Positions 46,837 to 54,745 of a DNA stretch of 64,000 nucleotides are shown here, in pieces. How positions within the stretch are numbered: position 1 is the stretch's first letter; each line of letters starts with the position of its first letter. The position numbers and the translations under genes are program-made. The notes beneath the pieces were generated by a model. It made no database searches, was not told the origin of the DNA, and saw nothing but the letters and a program-made list of their open reading frames with translations. Location: positions 22,010 through 86,009 of IMG/VR virus record IMGVR_UViG_3300020281_000015, one strand, 5' to 3'. Source of the DNA: a virus.

Positions 46837-48056
46837 AAATAGGTTTTATTGGTACAGGAAAATTAGGTATGCCTTGTGCAGAAGCTATAGCAGAAAAAGG
46901 ACATGATGTTAGAGGCTACGATGTAATTAATCATCAAAGCAAAACTGTTTTAATGTGCAGTGACATTTATACTTGTGTAAATGATAGAGATATTGTGTTT
47001 ATTGCAGTGCCTACTCCTCATGATCCTGCATACGATGGTCGTAAACCAACTGCACATCTTGAACCTAAAGATTTTAGCTATGATATTGTTATACAATGTT
47101 TAAAAGAAGCTAATAAGCATATGAATAAAGAACAATTACTTGTGCTTATTAGCACAGTATTACCTGGCACCACACGTAGAGAATTTGCACACTTAGTCAC
47201 TAATACTAGATTTGTGTACAATCCTTATTTAATTGCAATGGGAAGCGTTGCCTGGGATATGGTTAACCCGGAAATGGTAATGATAGGTACCGAAGATGGA
47301 ACCAAAACAGGTGATGCACAAGAACTTGTAGAGTTTTATGAAACTGTTATGGAAAACAATCCACGCTACGAAGTTGGTACTTGGGACGAATGCGAGTGTA
47401 TTAAGGTTTTTTATAACACTTTTATAAGTGCTAAGATAGGACTTGTAAATATGATTCAAGATGTAGCTGAAAAACAAGGTAACATAAATGTTGATGTTGT
47501 TACTAATGCTCTTGCACATAGCGATAAGCGTATAATGGGTCCACAGTATATGACAGCTGGTATGGGAGACGGCGGCGCATGTCATCCTAGAGATAATATC
47601 GCCTTACGCTATATGGCACAAGAACTAGGATTAGGATATGATTTGTTTGACAGCATTATGCATGCAAGAGAAATACAAGCAGAAAATCTTGCCAAACGTT
47701 TAGTTGAAGAAGCTAAGGAAACAGACTTGCCTATTTTAATTCATGGAGCGGCGTACAAACCAGATGTACCTTATCAAGATGGTAGTTATAGTCTATTAGT
47801 TGGACATTATTGTGAGCAAATGGGATATCATCCAATTTATGTTGATCCATATACACACCCTCAAAAAGGACCATTTAAAGCTGTAGCTTTGTTGGCACAC
47901 AGTAGTGATGTTACATACAAGTATATGGGTAAAAAGCACAAACAAGAATTATATTGTTACTTAGAACCAGGTAGTATAATTGTTGATCCGTGGAGAACAT
48001 TTGATAAAAGACAAAACGAATTTAAGGTAGTATACTACGGGGATACAAGAAAGTAA
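46833..48056 (+). CDS. UDP-glucose/GDP-mannose dehydrogenase family protein
   Basis: MKIGFIGTGKLGMPCAEAIA is the NAD-binding Rossmann start. VLISTVLPGTTRREFAHLV fits the substrate-binding middle. GDGGACHPRDNIALRYMAQE holds the catalytic Cys250 (family pattern GGxCxPKD). The C-terminal domain has ILIHGAAYKPDVPYQDGSYS, the conserved GxAyKp-tdD-R-S region in a looser form. The enzyme oxidises the C6 alcohol of a UDP-sugar to a uronic acid. At 407 residues the length is normal. It lies between an SGNH and a glycosyltransferase gene and overlaps both ends by one to four bases. Confidence 0.87.
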   Translation: MKIGFIGTGKLGMPCAEAIAEKGHDVRGYDVINHQSKTVLMCSDIYTCVNDRDIVFIAVPTPHDPAYDGRKPTAHLEPKDFSYDIVIQCLKEANKHMNKEQLLVLISTVLPGTTRREFAHLVTNTRFVYNPYLIAMGSVAWDMVNPEMVMIGTEDGTKTGDAQELVEFYETVMENNPRYEVGTWDECECIKVFYNTFISAKIGLVNMIQDVAEKQGNINVDVVTNALAHSDKRIMGPQYMTAGMGDGGACHPRDNIALRYMAQELGLGYDLFDSIMHAREIQAENLAKRLVEEAKETDLPILIHGAAYKPDVPYQDGSYSLLVGHYCEQMGYHPIYVDPYTHPQKGPFKAVALLAHSSDVTYKYMGKKHKQELYCYLEPGSIIVDPWRTFDKRQNEFKVVYYGDTRK

Positions 48057-48736
48057 TGTACGACATAGTTTTTATTTCATATCAAGAGCCTAATGCAGAT
48101 GAAAATTATGGTAAACTAAAAGAACGTTTTCCATTAGCAAAACGTTTACATGGTGTAAAAGGAATTCATCAAGCCCATATTGCCGCGGCAAAAAAATGTT
48201 TTACAAAAATGTTTTGGATTGTAGACGGCGATGCAATTATAGAAAATAATTTTAATTTTGATCACGAAGTTCCTTGGCACCAGTTAGATCATGTTCATGT
48301 TTGGCGTGCAAAAAATTCAGTAAATGGATTAATATATGGATATGGAGGAGTAAAATTATTTCCTAGACAAATGACTATTGACATGGATTTATCTAAGCCA
48401 GATATGACAACAAGTATAAGTGGAAAATTTAAAGCTATACAAGAGATAGCAAACACAACTGTATTTAATACTGATCCTTTTAATACATGGAAAAGTGCTT
48501 TTAGAGAATGTTGTAAATTAAGTAGTAAAGTTATTGATAAACAAAAAGATATAGAAACAGATAAAAGATTACACACTTGGTGTACAAGAGGAAAAACAAA
48601 ACCATTTGGAGAATATGCAATACAAGGTGCCTTAGCAGGTAAGGCATACGGTGAAGAGAACAGAACTATGCCAGAAAATTTACGTAAAATTAATGACTTT
48701 GATTGGTTATTGGAGAAATTTAATGGAAACACATGA
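48056..48736 (+). CDS. Glycosyltransferase-like protein with D-G-D motif, short paralogue
   Basis: MYDIVFISYQEPNADENYGK, RLHGVKGIHQAHIAAAKKC and FWIVDGDAIIENNF align with the 36095 gene, including the D-G-D metal motif. VNGLIYGYGGVKLFPRQM is also shared. It is 226 residues and lacks the long helical C-terminus of its paralogue. It begins with TAATG coupling to the dehydrogenase, so a uronic-acid-containing donor is a natural guess, with no direct evidence. Confidence 0.68.
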   Translation: MYDIVFISYQEPNADENYGKLKERFPLAKRLHGVKGIHQAHIAAAKKCFTKMFWIVDGDAIIENNFNFDHEVPWHQLDHVHVWRAKNSVNGLIYGYGGVKLFPRQMTIDMDLSKPDMTTSISGKFKAIQEIANTTVFNTDPFNTWKSAFRECCKLSSKVIDKQKDIETDKRLHTWCTRGKTKPFGEYAIQGALAGKAYGEENRTMPENLRKINDFDWLLEKFNGNT

Positions 48737-49484
48737 GCTATTAGATAGATTAGCATTGCTGTACCCGGATAATGATCTTTTAAGAGATTTGCGTAGGGCT
48801 TTTGTTGATGACGATAGAAATAGTTTACATAGAATTATTAGAAGTATTAATGATACAGAATTAACAAATAGTATCAGGTTACTTGATAACGACATGTCAT
48901 TTGTTACAGACTCTTTGTCTCGTGGACAAATCAAAAGTAAAATGTGGATTATAAATGAGCTGAAAAAATTAAATTTAGATTTAGGCACAGTATTTCTTTG
49001 TGCAGGTTGGTACGGAATACTTGCAACTTTAATTTTTGAAAACAATTTAAAAGTAAACAAAATAAGAAGTTTTGATATAGATAAATCTGTGTTAGACATT
49101 GCAGAACGCTTTAATAAAAAGTGGGTGCAAGATGATTGGAAATTTAAGCCAGCTACTTATGATATACATAAGATAGACTACACTGGATTTGCGTATGATG
49201 TAAGTAGATCAAACGGAGAGATAGTAGAGCTATATGACTCTCCAGATACAGTAATTAATACTTCATGTGAACATATATTTGACTTTGATGAATGGTACTT
49301 AAAAATACCTAAAGGAAAGTTATTAATACTTCAATCAAATGACTTTTTTGAAGGTACAGGTCATGTAAACTGTTGTGAAGTTTTGGAAGACTTTGAAGAA
49401 CAAACTCCTTTTGAGGATACCTTATATTCAGGAACACTTGATTTAAAAATGTATACAAGGTTTATGCGTATCGGATACAAGTAA
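48723..49484 (+). CDS. Class I SAM-dependent methyltransferase-like protein
   Basis: I prefer ATG 48723, with GGAGA at the right distance, over the in-frame ATG 48651, which would overlap the upstream gene by 86 bases. Motif I is loose but recognisable: GTVFLCAGWYGILATLIFEN (around residues 88-107), followed by IRSFDIDKSVLDIAERFNKK with the acidic end of strand 2. VINTSCEHIFDFDEWYLKIP fits the motif IV region. The N-terminal ~60 residues are helical and unlike standard methyltransferases. The next gene starts with TAATG coupling. The target is unknown, perhaps a sugar or the product of the radical SAM genes. Confidence 0.75.
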   Translation: METHELLDRLALLYPDNDLLRDLRRAFVDDDRNSLHRIIRSINDTELTNSIRLLDNDMSFVTDSLSRGQIKSKMWIINELKKLNLDLGTVFLCAGWYGILATLIFENNLKVNKIRSFDIDKSVLDIAERFNKKWVQDDWKFKPATYDIHKIDYTGFAYDVSRSNGEIVELYDSPDTVINTSCEHIFDFDEWYLKIPKGKLLILQSNDFFEGTGHVNCCEVLEDFEEQTPFEDTLYSGTLDLKMYTRFMRIGYK

Positions 49485-50749
49485 TGGATAACGCTACTAC
49501 TAAAAAAGTACTGGACAAAATTAGTCCGAGCTTTTGTATAGCAAAATGGGCAAGAACAAATGTGAGGACCTATGAAGGTACTTCATATAGTTGTCATCAT
49601 TGTAGGCCTATAATTACTCCTAAAGAAAATGTTGTTAATGATCACGAAACACTTACCAACAATGACAAAGTTAAAGATTATAGACAACAAATGTTAGATG
49701 GTGAACGGCCTGAAGAATGTAATTACTGTTGGACAAGGGAGGATCAGGGGTTTGTAAGTGATCGTATTTTGAAAAGTGCCAAGTTCATTACTGAACATAA
49801 AATGAATCCCTTTACAGTAGCAGAAAAATTAACACATGACCCTGTACATTTAGATATTGCATTTGACAGAACATGTAACTTTAAATGCTCCTACTGCGGC
49901 CCGCAAAATAGTAGCTTGTGGGCAGAAGAAATATCTCAATATGGAGACATAGAAGGATTACCTAGTTTTGTAAATAGAGAACAAATTTTAAACAAGGATG
50001 AAAATCCTTATAATGACGCATTTTGGAAATGGTGGGACAGTGGGTTAAAAAACAGCCTAAGACATTTAACTATTACTGGAGGCGAACCTTTGCTTTCTAA
50101 ACAATTTTGGAAAGTATTAGATAGAGTTGAGGAAGAAAAATTAGATATCACCGTTATGGTAAACACTAATTTATGTCCACCAGTCAAACTATTCAATAAA
50201 TTTATGGATAGAGTAAAAAATTTTAATCAAGATAAATTGATAGTCTCTACAAGCATTGAGTCTACAGGACAACGTGCAGAGTATAGTAGATATGGACTAA
50301 ATTATGATATGTTTATGGAAAATTTTAAAACTATTTTAGATAATACTAAAATGAGAACAGCAGTAAATCTTACTAACAATGCTTTAAGTTTTACTTCTAT
50401 GACAGATATAGTTGAAGAAATTACAAAATTTAAAGCTAAATATGGTGCAAGGAGAATTATCTTACATAGTAATGATGTGACCTATCCTAAATATCTTAAT
50501 TTAAGATTACTTCCTGAAAGTATTAAAAAACAAGAAGTAGCAAAGTTTAAAAAATTTATGAAATCAAATTTAGATCAATTTACAGAAATTGAAAAATTAA
50601 AATTTGCAAGAACACTTGATGTTGCTTTAGTTGAAGAACCAGAAAAAGAAATGTATAGAGATCAATTTTTTAAATTTATTAAAGAATATGATAAAAGAAG
50701 AAACTTGAATTTTCAAGATACATTTCCAGAGTTGGCTAGGGTTATATAA
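49484..50749 (+). CDS. Radical SAM protein with N-terminal twitch-like Cys region (copy 3)
   Basis: C131-x3-C135-x2-C138 lies in FDRTCNFKCSYCGPQNSSLW, and TITGGEPLLSKQFWK follows. The N-terminal region has SPSFCIAKWARTNVRTYEGT, SCHHCRPIITP and PEECNYCWTREDQG, aligned with copies 1 and 2. VSTSIESTGQRAEYSRYGLN and the C-terminal EYDKRRNLNFQDTFPELARV are shared. It is the shortest full copy (421 aa). Both ends are coupled to neighbours by TAATG. Confidence 0.88.
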   Translation: MDNATTKKVLDKISPSFCIAKWARTNVRTYEGTSYSCHHCRPIITPKENVVNDHETLTNNDKVKDYRQQMLDGERPEECNYCWTREDQGFVSDRILKSAKFITEHKMNPFTVAEKLTHDPVHLDIAFDRTCNFKCSYCGPQNSSLWAEEISQYGDIEGLPSFVNREQILNKDENPYNDAFWKWWDSGLKNSLRHLTITGGEPLLSKQFWKVLDRVEEEKLDITVMVNTNLCPPVKLFNKFMDRVKNFNQDKLIVSTSIESTGQRAEYSRYGLNYDMFMENFKTILDNTKMRTAVNLTNNALSFTSMTDIVEEITKFKAKYGARRIILHSNDVTYPKYLNLRLLPESIKKQEVAKFKKFMKSNLDQFTEIEKLKFARTLDVALVEEPEKEMYRDQFFKFIKEYDKRRNLNFQDTFPELARVI

Positions 50750-51996
50750 TGTCTAAAACTAAAACACCATGGTGCATAGATCCATTTATACAAATGGCGC
50801 ATACTGCTGATGGATTTTTTAGAGTATGCTGTATTGGCGAAGTAAAAAGAGAACGCAAAGATCTTAATACTAAGGCGATGACGCCTTTAGAATATTGGAA
50901 TAGTGATGTAAGTAAACAAATACGTAATGACATGTTTAAACCTATAGAGGAGTTTAGCGATACTACAAAATTTGCTTGCAGTCAATGTTTAAAAAATAAT
51001 AGAGATGGTGTACGTAGTCGTAGACAAACAGAAAATACAAGGTACCGAGATAGTAAAAAAGCAAAAATAAATGTTATTAAGCATCTAAAAAATATTGATT
51101 ACACTTATGAAGATTTACTTTATGTAAATTTTAAAGTTTTAGGAAACATATGTAACTTAAAATGTGTTATGTGTAGTGCTAATGCAAGTAGTAAAATTGC
51201 CGCTGAAGCAAAACAACATTATGGATTTCCAAAAGGGTGGAGTGCAGGCGATAAAGCTGAGTTAGAACCTTTTACTCCTGATACACGTAATGACTATTTT
51301 ACAGAATTACAAAAAATAATCGACAGTATTCCTAAATTTAATCTTGTTGGCGGTGAAAACTTAATTCATCCAGACTTTCCTCGTTTATTCCAGATGTTTA
51401 TAGACAGTCCAAATGTTGGCAATATAGATATGCTTATAATAACTAACGGTACAATAGTACCAGACATTGTTCAAGATAATGCACATTTGTTTAAAAGTAT
51501 GACTATACTAATAAGTATGGACGGCGTATTTGAAAGAGGTTCTTATGTAAGATCTGGACTAAATTGGAAAAAGTTTGATACTAATGTAAGGAAGTTTGCA
51601 AATAATAAAGATGTGTTTTTACGATTAGTGCCAGCAATACAAATGCTAAATGTTGGATACGTAAAAGAGATGCATAATTGGATAGAGTCTGTAGGATTAG
51701 ACCCTAAGATGGCTATAGATTGGAATAATGTTGTTACATATCCTGAAACATTACGTGCAGTTAATTTACCACGCGAAATAAAACAACAGTATATGCGTAG
51801 AATGGTAGGACCTGACGTAACTCATCCTTCAATAAGAGTTGTATTCAATATACTTAAACAGCCTCAATATAGTCATAAAGAGTTCATCGAAGGACTTAAA
51901 TACTTAAGAAAGCTTGACAAAATTAGGAACACCAATTTATTAGATCATTTTCCTGAATTTGAGAAGTACATAGGAGAATTAGATGATAACAGATAA
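50749..51996 (+). CDS. Radical SAM protein, divergent N-twitch-like member (copy 4)
   Basis: C135-x3-C139-x2-C142 is in LGNICNLKCVMCSANASSKI. The SAM-binding motif reads NLVGGENLIHPDF, so GGEN replaces GGEP. The N-terminus CIDPFIQMAHTADGFFRVCC and FACSQCLKNNRDGVRSRRQT is the usual pattern for SPASM or twitch-type Cys sites but differs from copies 1-3. ISMDGVFERGSYVRSGLNWK corresponds to the shared S/V-D/E motif. Chemistry may therefore differ from the other three. It overlaps the next gene by 14 bases. Confidence 0.85.
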   Translation: MSKTKTPWCIDPFIQMAHTADGFFRVCCIGEVKRERKDLNTKAMTPLEYWNSDVSKQIRNDMFKPIEEFSDTTKFACSQCLKNNRDGVRSRRQTENTRYRDSKKAKINVIKHLKNIDYTYEDLLYVNFKVLGNICNLKCVMCSANASSKIAAEAKQHYGFPKGWSAGDKAELEPFTPDTRNDYFTELQKIIDSIPKFNLVGGENLIHPDFPRLFQMFIDSPNVGNIDMLIITNGTIVPDIVQDNAHLFKSMTILISMDGVFERGSYVRSGLNWKKFDTNVRKFANNKDVFLRLVPAIQMLNVGYVKEMHNWIESVGLDPKMAIDWNNVVTYPETLRAVNLPREIKQQYMRRMVGPDVTHPSIRVVFNILKQPQYSHKEFIEGLKYLRKLDKIRNTNLLDHFPEFEKYIGELDDNR

Positions 51997-52705
51997 GGAA
52001 AAGGCAGAATTAGCAAAGTTTAGCTATTACAAAAATTATAAAGAGGGACTTATTCCTTCACCAAAGATGATGGATTTAGTATGCGAAACTCAATTAGCGG
52101 CTTTGGGTGATTTTGTTCCACTAAAAATAAAAATAAAATTAGGTAATTTTAAAAAAGAAATATCTAAGTATGATGGCAAGTGGGTTCCTTACCTTGCAAG
52201 AGAAGGTGAACAAAATGATAGGCAAGGACTTAATTATGTAGGACTTGAGGGAGATACTCCATACGATAGTATTAGCTTGCCTGAAGTTAGAAAGCGTACA
52301 GGAAAACTATTGCGTGAAACTGATTTTACAGTTCCTACAGAATTATTTGAAACACTACCTAGTTTAAAGCCTATTACTAGTATTTGGCCAACACTTGGAC
52401 GTTGTACTCTTGTAAAAGTAAACAAAGGAGGATGGTTTCCTTATCATAGAGATAGTGTATTAATTAATAGAAATACTTTTAGGATTATAGCCTTTCTTAC
52501 TAACACAGGTCACGAAAGCTACCAATGGGAACATGATTATGCATTACGTAATATAGAAGAAGGCAGATGCTACTATGTAAATACACAAAAAGCACATAGG
52601 ACGCATAGTTATGTTCATGATAGTATACATTTAGTTATGAATGTACCAAAAACTTTTGATAATATCTTAAGGACAATGGATTTACTAAAACACGGCGAGA
52701 CCTAA
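51983..52705 (+). CDS. Putative 2OG-Fe(II) oxygenase, Asp/Asn beta-hydroxylase-like
   Basis: KGGWFPYHRDSVLINRNTFR has H155-x-D157, and near the C-terminus KAHRTHSYVHDSIHLVMNV fits the distal His and 2OG-binding strand of aspartyl/asparaginyl beta-hydroxylases (W-HsV-N-gd-R-hLi-D). The arginine normally binding 2OG is not obvious. The first ~80 residues are a family-specific lead. It overlaps the radical SAM gene upstream and meets the next oxygenase gene at TAATG. It may hydroxylate an amino-acid side chain in a peptide or small molecule. Confidence 0.7.
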   Translation: MITDKEKAELAKFSYYKNYKEGLIPSPKMMDLVCETQLAALGDFVPLKIKIKLGNFKKEISKYDGKWVPYLAREGEQNDRQGLNYVGLEGDTPYDSISLPEVRKRTGKLLRETDFTVPTELFETLPSLKPITSIWPTLGRCTLVKVNKGGWFPYHRDSVLINRNTFRIIAFLTNTGHESYQWEHDYALRNIEEGRCYYVNTQKAHRTHSYVHDSIHLVMNVPKTFDNILRTMDLLKHGET

Positions 52706-53421
52706 TGCGTGACCCTTCTACAATAAAAAAGTTACAAGATAGAATGTCTCCTGCTTATTGCATAAGCAACTTTCTTACCGAACAAAATTTATCTGATTTA
52801 TATAGTGTTTGGTTAAGCACTCAAGATAGTGCAATAGAAAAAAACACCGGCCCTATAACTGTAAACTTAAAAGACATTCGACACGAAAAAATCATAAAAG
52901 ATGTAATACAAAAAATTAAAAATGAAATAGGCGAGGATTGTGAATGTTGGGGCGGGCAATTTTTTTATACAAATGTTCCTTATGTAGTACACAACGACGA
53001 TGACATTGATAGATTTCCAAATGCATATAAAGCCTTTAGTATGCCAATAAAAGTTTGGCCAGAAGAGAAAGAAAGTTCTCTAACTGAATTAATTTTGTTT
53101 GAACAATCATATTTTAACGGTCCTGCAAAGTTTTTTAAAGGAGGCCCTATACAACAAACTTATTATAATGTTGCAGTATATGATTACAAAGATGTCAAAA
53201 ATATAAAAGATATACCTATTCCAAAAGCAATTACCAATAAATTATTGCCTCATTTAAAAAGTGAATGGTTGCAAGGATTAAGTATTGATAATAAATTTTC
53301 TTGGCAAATAGGAGATGCAATAGTTTTTGATTCTCTTAAGTTACATGCAAGCACAGACTTTAGGAAAAAAGGTATACAATCGAAATTAGGTCTAAGTTTA
53401 TTTTTTGAGAAAGCATTATGA
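52705..53421 (+). CDS. Putative 2OG-Fe(II) oxygenase, 238 aa
   Basis: VPYVVHNDDDIDRFPNAYKA gives H96-x-D98 and FSWQIGDAIVFDSLKLHAST gives the distal His214 in a W-x-x-GD-a-i-fd-s--lHas pattern seen in phage 2OG-oxygenases. KLGLSLFF closes the barrel with a Lys where the 2OG-binding Arg or Lys is expected. The N-terminus begins MRDPSTIKKLQDRMSPAYCI and may be a docking segment. It is coupled to both neighbours. Confidence 0.7.
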   Translation: MRDPSTIKKLQDRMSPAYCISNFLTEQNLSDLYSVWLSTQDSAIEKNTGPITVNLKDIRHEKIIKDVIQKIKNEIGEDCECWGGQFFYTNVPYVVHNDDDIDRFPNAYKAFSMPIKVWPEEKESSLTELILFEQSYFNGPAKFFKGGPIQQTYYNVAVYDYKDVKNIKDIPIPKAITNKLLPHLKSEWLQGLSIDNKFSWQIGDAIVFDSLKLHASTDFRKKGIQSKLGLSLFFEKAL

Positions 53422-53981
53422 GATTAGAAACATTCAATCATAAAACTATAAATGAGAGTCAGAGATACGCATTAGAAAGTCTATCTAAATACGCAAGTAC
53501 ATTAGATGATCCTGCCGCAAAAAATTATGCTGTAGAAGATTGGGAAGAAAGGGTAGACACTTTATTATATGCTTTTTACAAGAAAAAAAGATTTGAAATA
53601 TTTAATATTTTATATCATCAAGATACACCTATAGCAATGGCAGGAGCATATGTTTTTAATCACCAACCAATCATTGGAGTAAGAACATTTACCCATCCAG
53701 ATTTTAGAGGTGGAGGACATTGGTGTCAAGCAAGATACATACTTCCTGCTCAAATAGATTATTACGATGAAAAAGGATATAAAAAAGTATGGCTCACTTT
53801 TAATGATTATAATAAGCGTTTAGTAAATTTTATTAAACGTATAAGTGAAGGTAAATCTTCACATTTAGGTGGAGGCCCAAAAAAAATATATCAAAATCTC
53901 ACATGGCATGACCAGCCAAAGACTGTACAATACACAAAACAAATAATTGCCGAACTAGTTATTGCTGACTATAAATCCTGA
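53418..53981 (+). CDS. GNAT-like acetyltransferase candidate
   Basis: IAMAGAYVFNHQPIIGVRTF is the usual pair of beta strands before the acetyl-CoA site, and THPDFRGGGHWCQARYILPA has an R-G-G-G-H loop like motif A (Q/R-x-x-G-x-G/A). DEKGYKKVWLTFNDYNKRLV fits the following strand and helix (motif B). Length and order fit GNAT, though conservation is loose. It overlaps the upstream gene by ATGA. The acceptor is unknown. Confidence 0.6.
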   Translation: MRLETFNHKTINESQRYALESLSKYASTLDDPAAKNYAVEDWEERVDTLLYAFYKKKRFEIFNILYHQDTPIAMAGAYVFNHQPIIGVRTFTHPDFRGGGHWCQARYILPAQIDYYDEKGYKKVWLTFNDYNKRLVNFIKRISEGKSSHLGGGPKKIYQNLTWHDQPKTVQYTKQIIAELVIADYKS

Positions 53982-53987
53982 TAAATA
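53980..53987 (+). promoter_or_regulatory. Late-promoter-like motif GATAAATA before desaturase gene
   Basis: It overlaps the stop of the GNAT-like gene and ends six bases before the desaturase ATG. The sequence is the same as the motifs at 5177 and 29181, but the leader would be very short. Confidence 0.35.
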
Positions 53988-53992
53988 TTAAC

Positions 53993-54745
53993 ATGAAGGA
54001 CATTTTTAGAGCAAATACAACCTATTTTCCGTTTATACAAGCTGTCAGTACAGTAACATTTGTATACATGTTATTTCAGTCAGTGCCTATGCAATGGTGG
54101 TTGTTAAGCATGGCTATGTATTTTTTAACTGGTTGTTTAGGTATAACTATAACTTTTCATAGGTATTTGACTCATAAAAGTTTTAAATTTAGATATAAAT
54201 GGATGGAATATTTGTTTTCGTTTTTTGGTGCAATAGGTGGAACAGGCAGTTCAATAGGTTGGGTAGCTGTGCATAACGAACATCATAAAAATGCAGATCA
54301 ACCAGGAGATCCTCATGCTCCACATAACGGTTTTTGGAATGTTATTATTCCTTCGTATGAATTTGATATGAACAAATGGGCTGTAAGAAGGCTTATAACA
54401 AACAAATTTCATTTAGCATTACACAACTATTACTATTTGATATTATTAGTATGGTTTGCACTACTTTTCCTATTAGGTGGAAGTAATGTATTAATTTTTG
54501 CAGGTATTATTCCTGTTGCATTTCAGATTTGGGCTAGCGTATTAAGTAATTACGGCAATCATAGTTGGGGGTACCGTAATTTTAAAACAAAAGAAGACAG
54601 TAGGAATACTTGGTGGTTAGCCGCAATTACATGGGGTGAAGGCTGGCATAATAATCATCATGCTAAGCCGGGTAAATGGAATTTTCAATATAAGTGGTGG
54701 GAACTTGACCCAAGTGCTTGGATAATTCGATTAGTTAAGATTTAA
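53993..54745 (+). CDS. Acyl-CoA/acyl-lipid delta-9-type fatty-acid desaturase
   Basis: All three His boxes are present: HRYLTH at 56-61, HNEHH at 94-98 and EGWHNNHH with H219-H223. Hydrophobic segments near residues 10-50 and 135-175 fit the four-helix membrane core. The protein is a standard ~250 residues. It uses iron and O2 to place a cis double bond in a fatty acyl chain, in the cytoplasmic membrane. Phage desaturases are known in marine cyanophages. Here it may alter host membrane fluidity or make a lipid for the neighbouring pathway. Confidence 0.92.
   Translation: MKDIFRANTTYFPFIQAVSTVTFVYMLFQSVPMQWWLLSMAMYFLTGCLGITITFHRYLTHKSFKFRYKWMEYLFSFFGAIGGTGSSIGWVAVHNEHHKNADQPGDPHAPHNGFWNVIIPSYEFDMNKWAVRRLITNKFHLALHNYYYLILLVWFALLFLLGGSNVLIFAGIIPVAFQIWASVLSNYGNHSWGYRNFKTKEDSRNTWWLAAITWGEGWHNNHHAKPGKWNFQYKWWELDPSAWIIRLVKI

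Noticed and set aside
48295-48756. Open frame of 153 codons on the minus strand under the short glycosyltransferase gene
   Set aside because: The plus-strand gene has clear motifs and a paralogue at 36095; the antisense frame has none.
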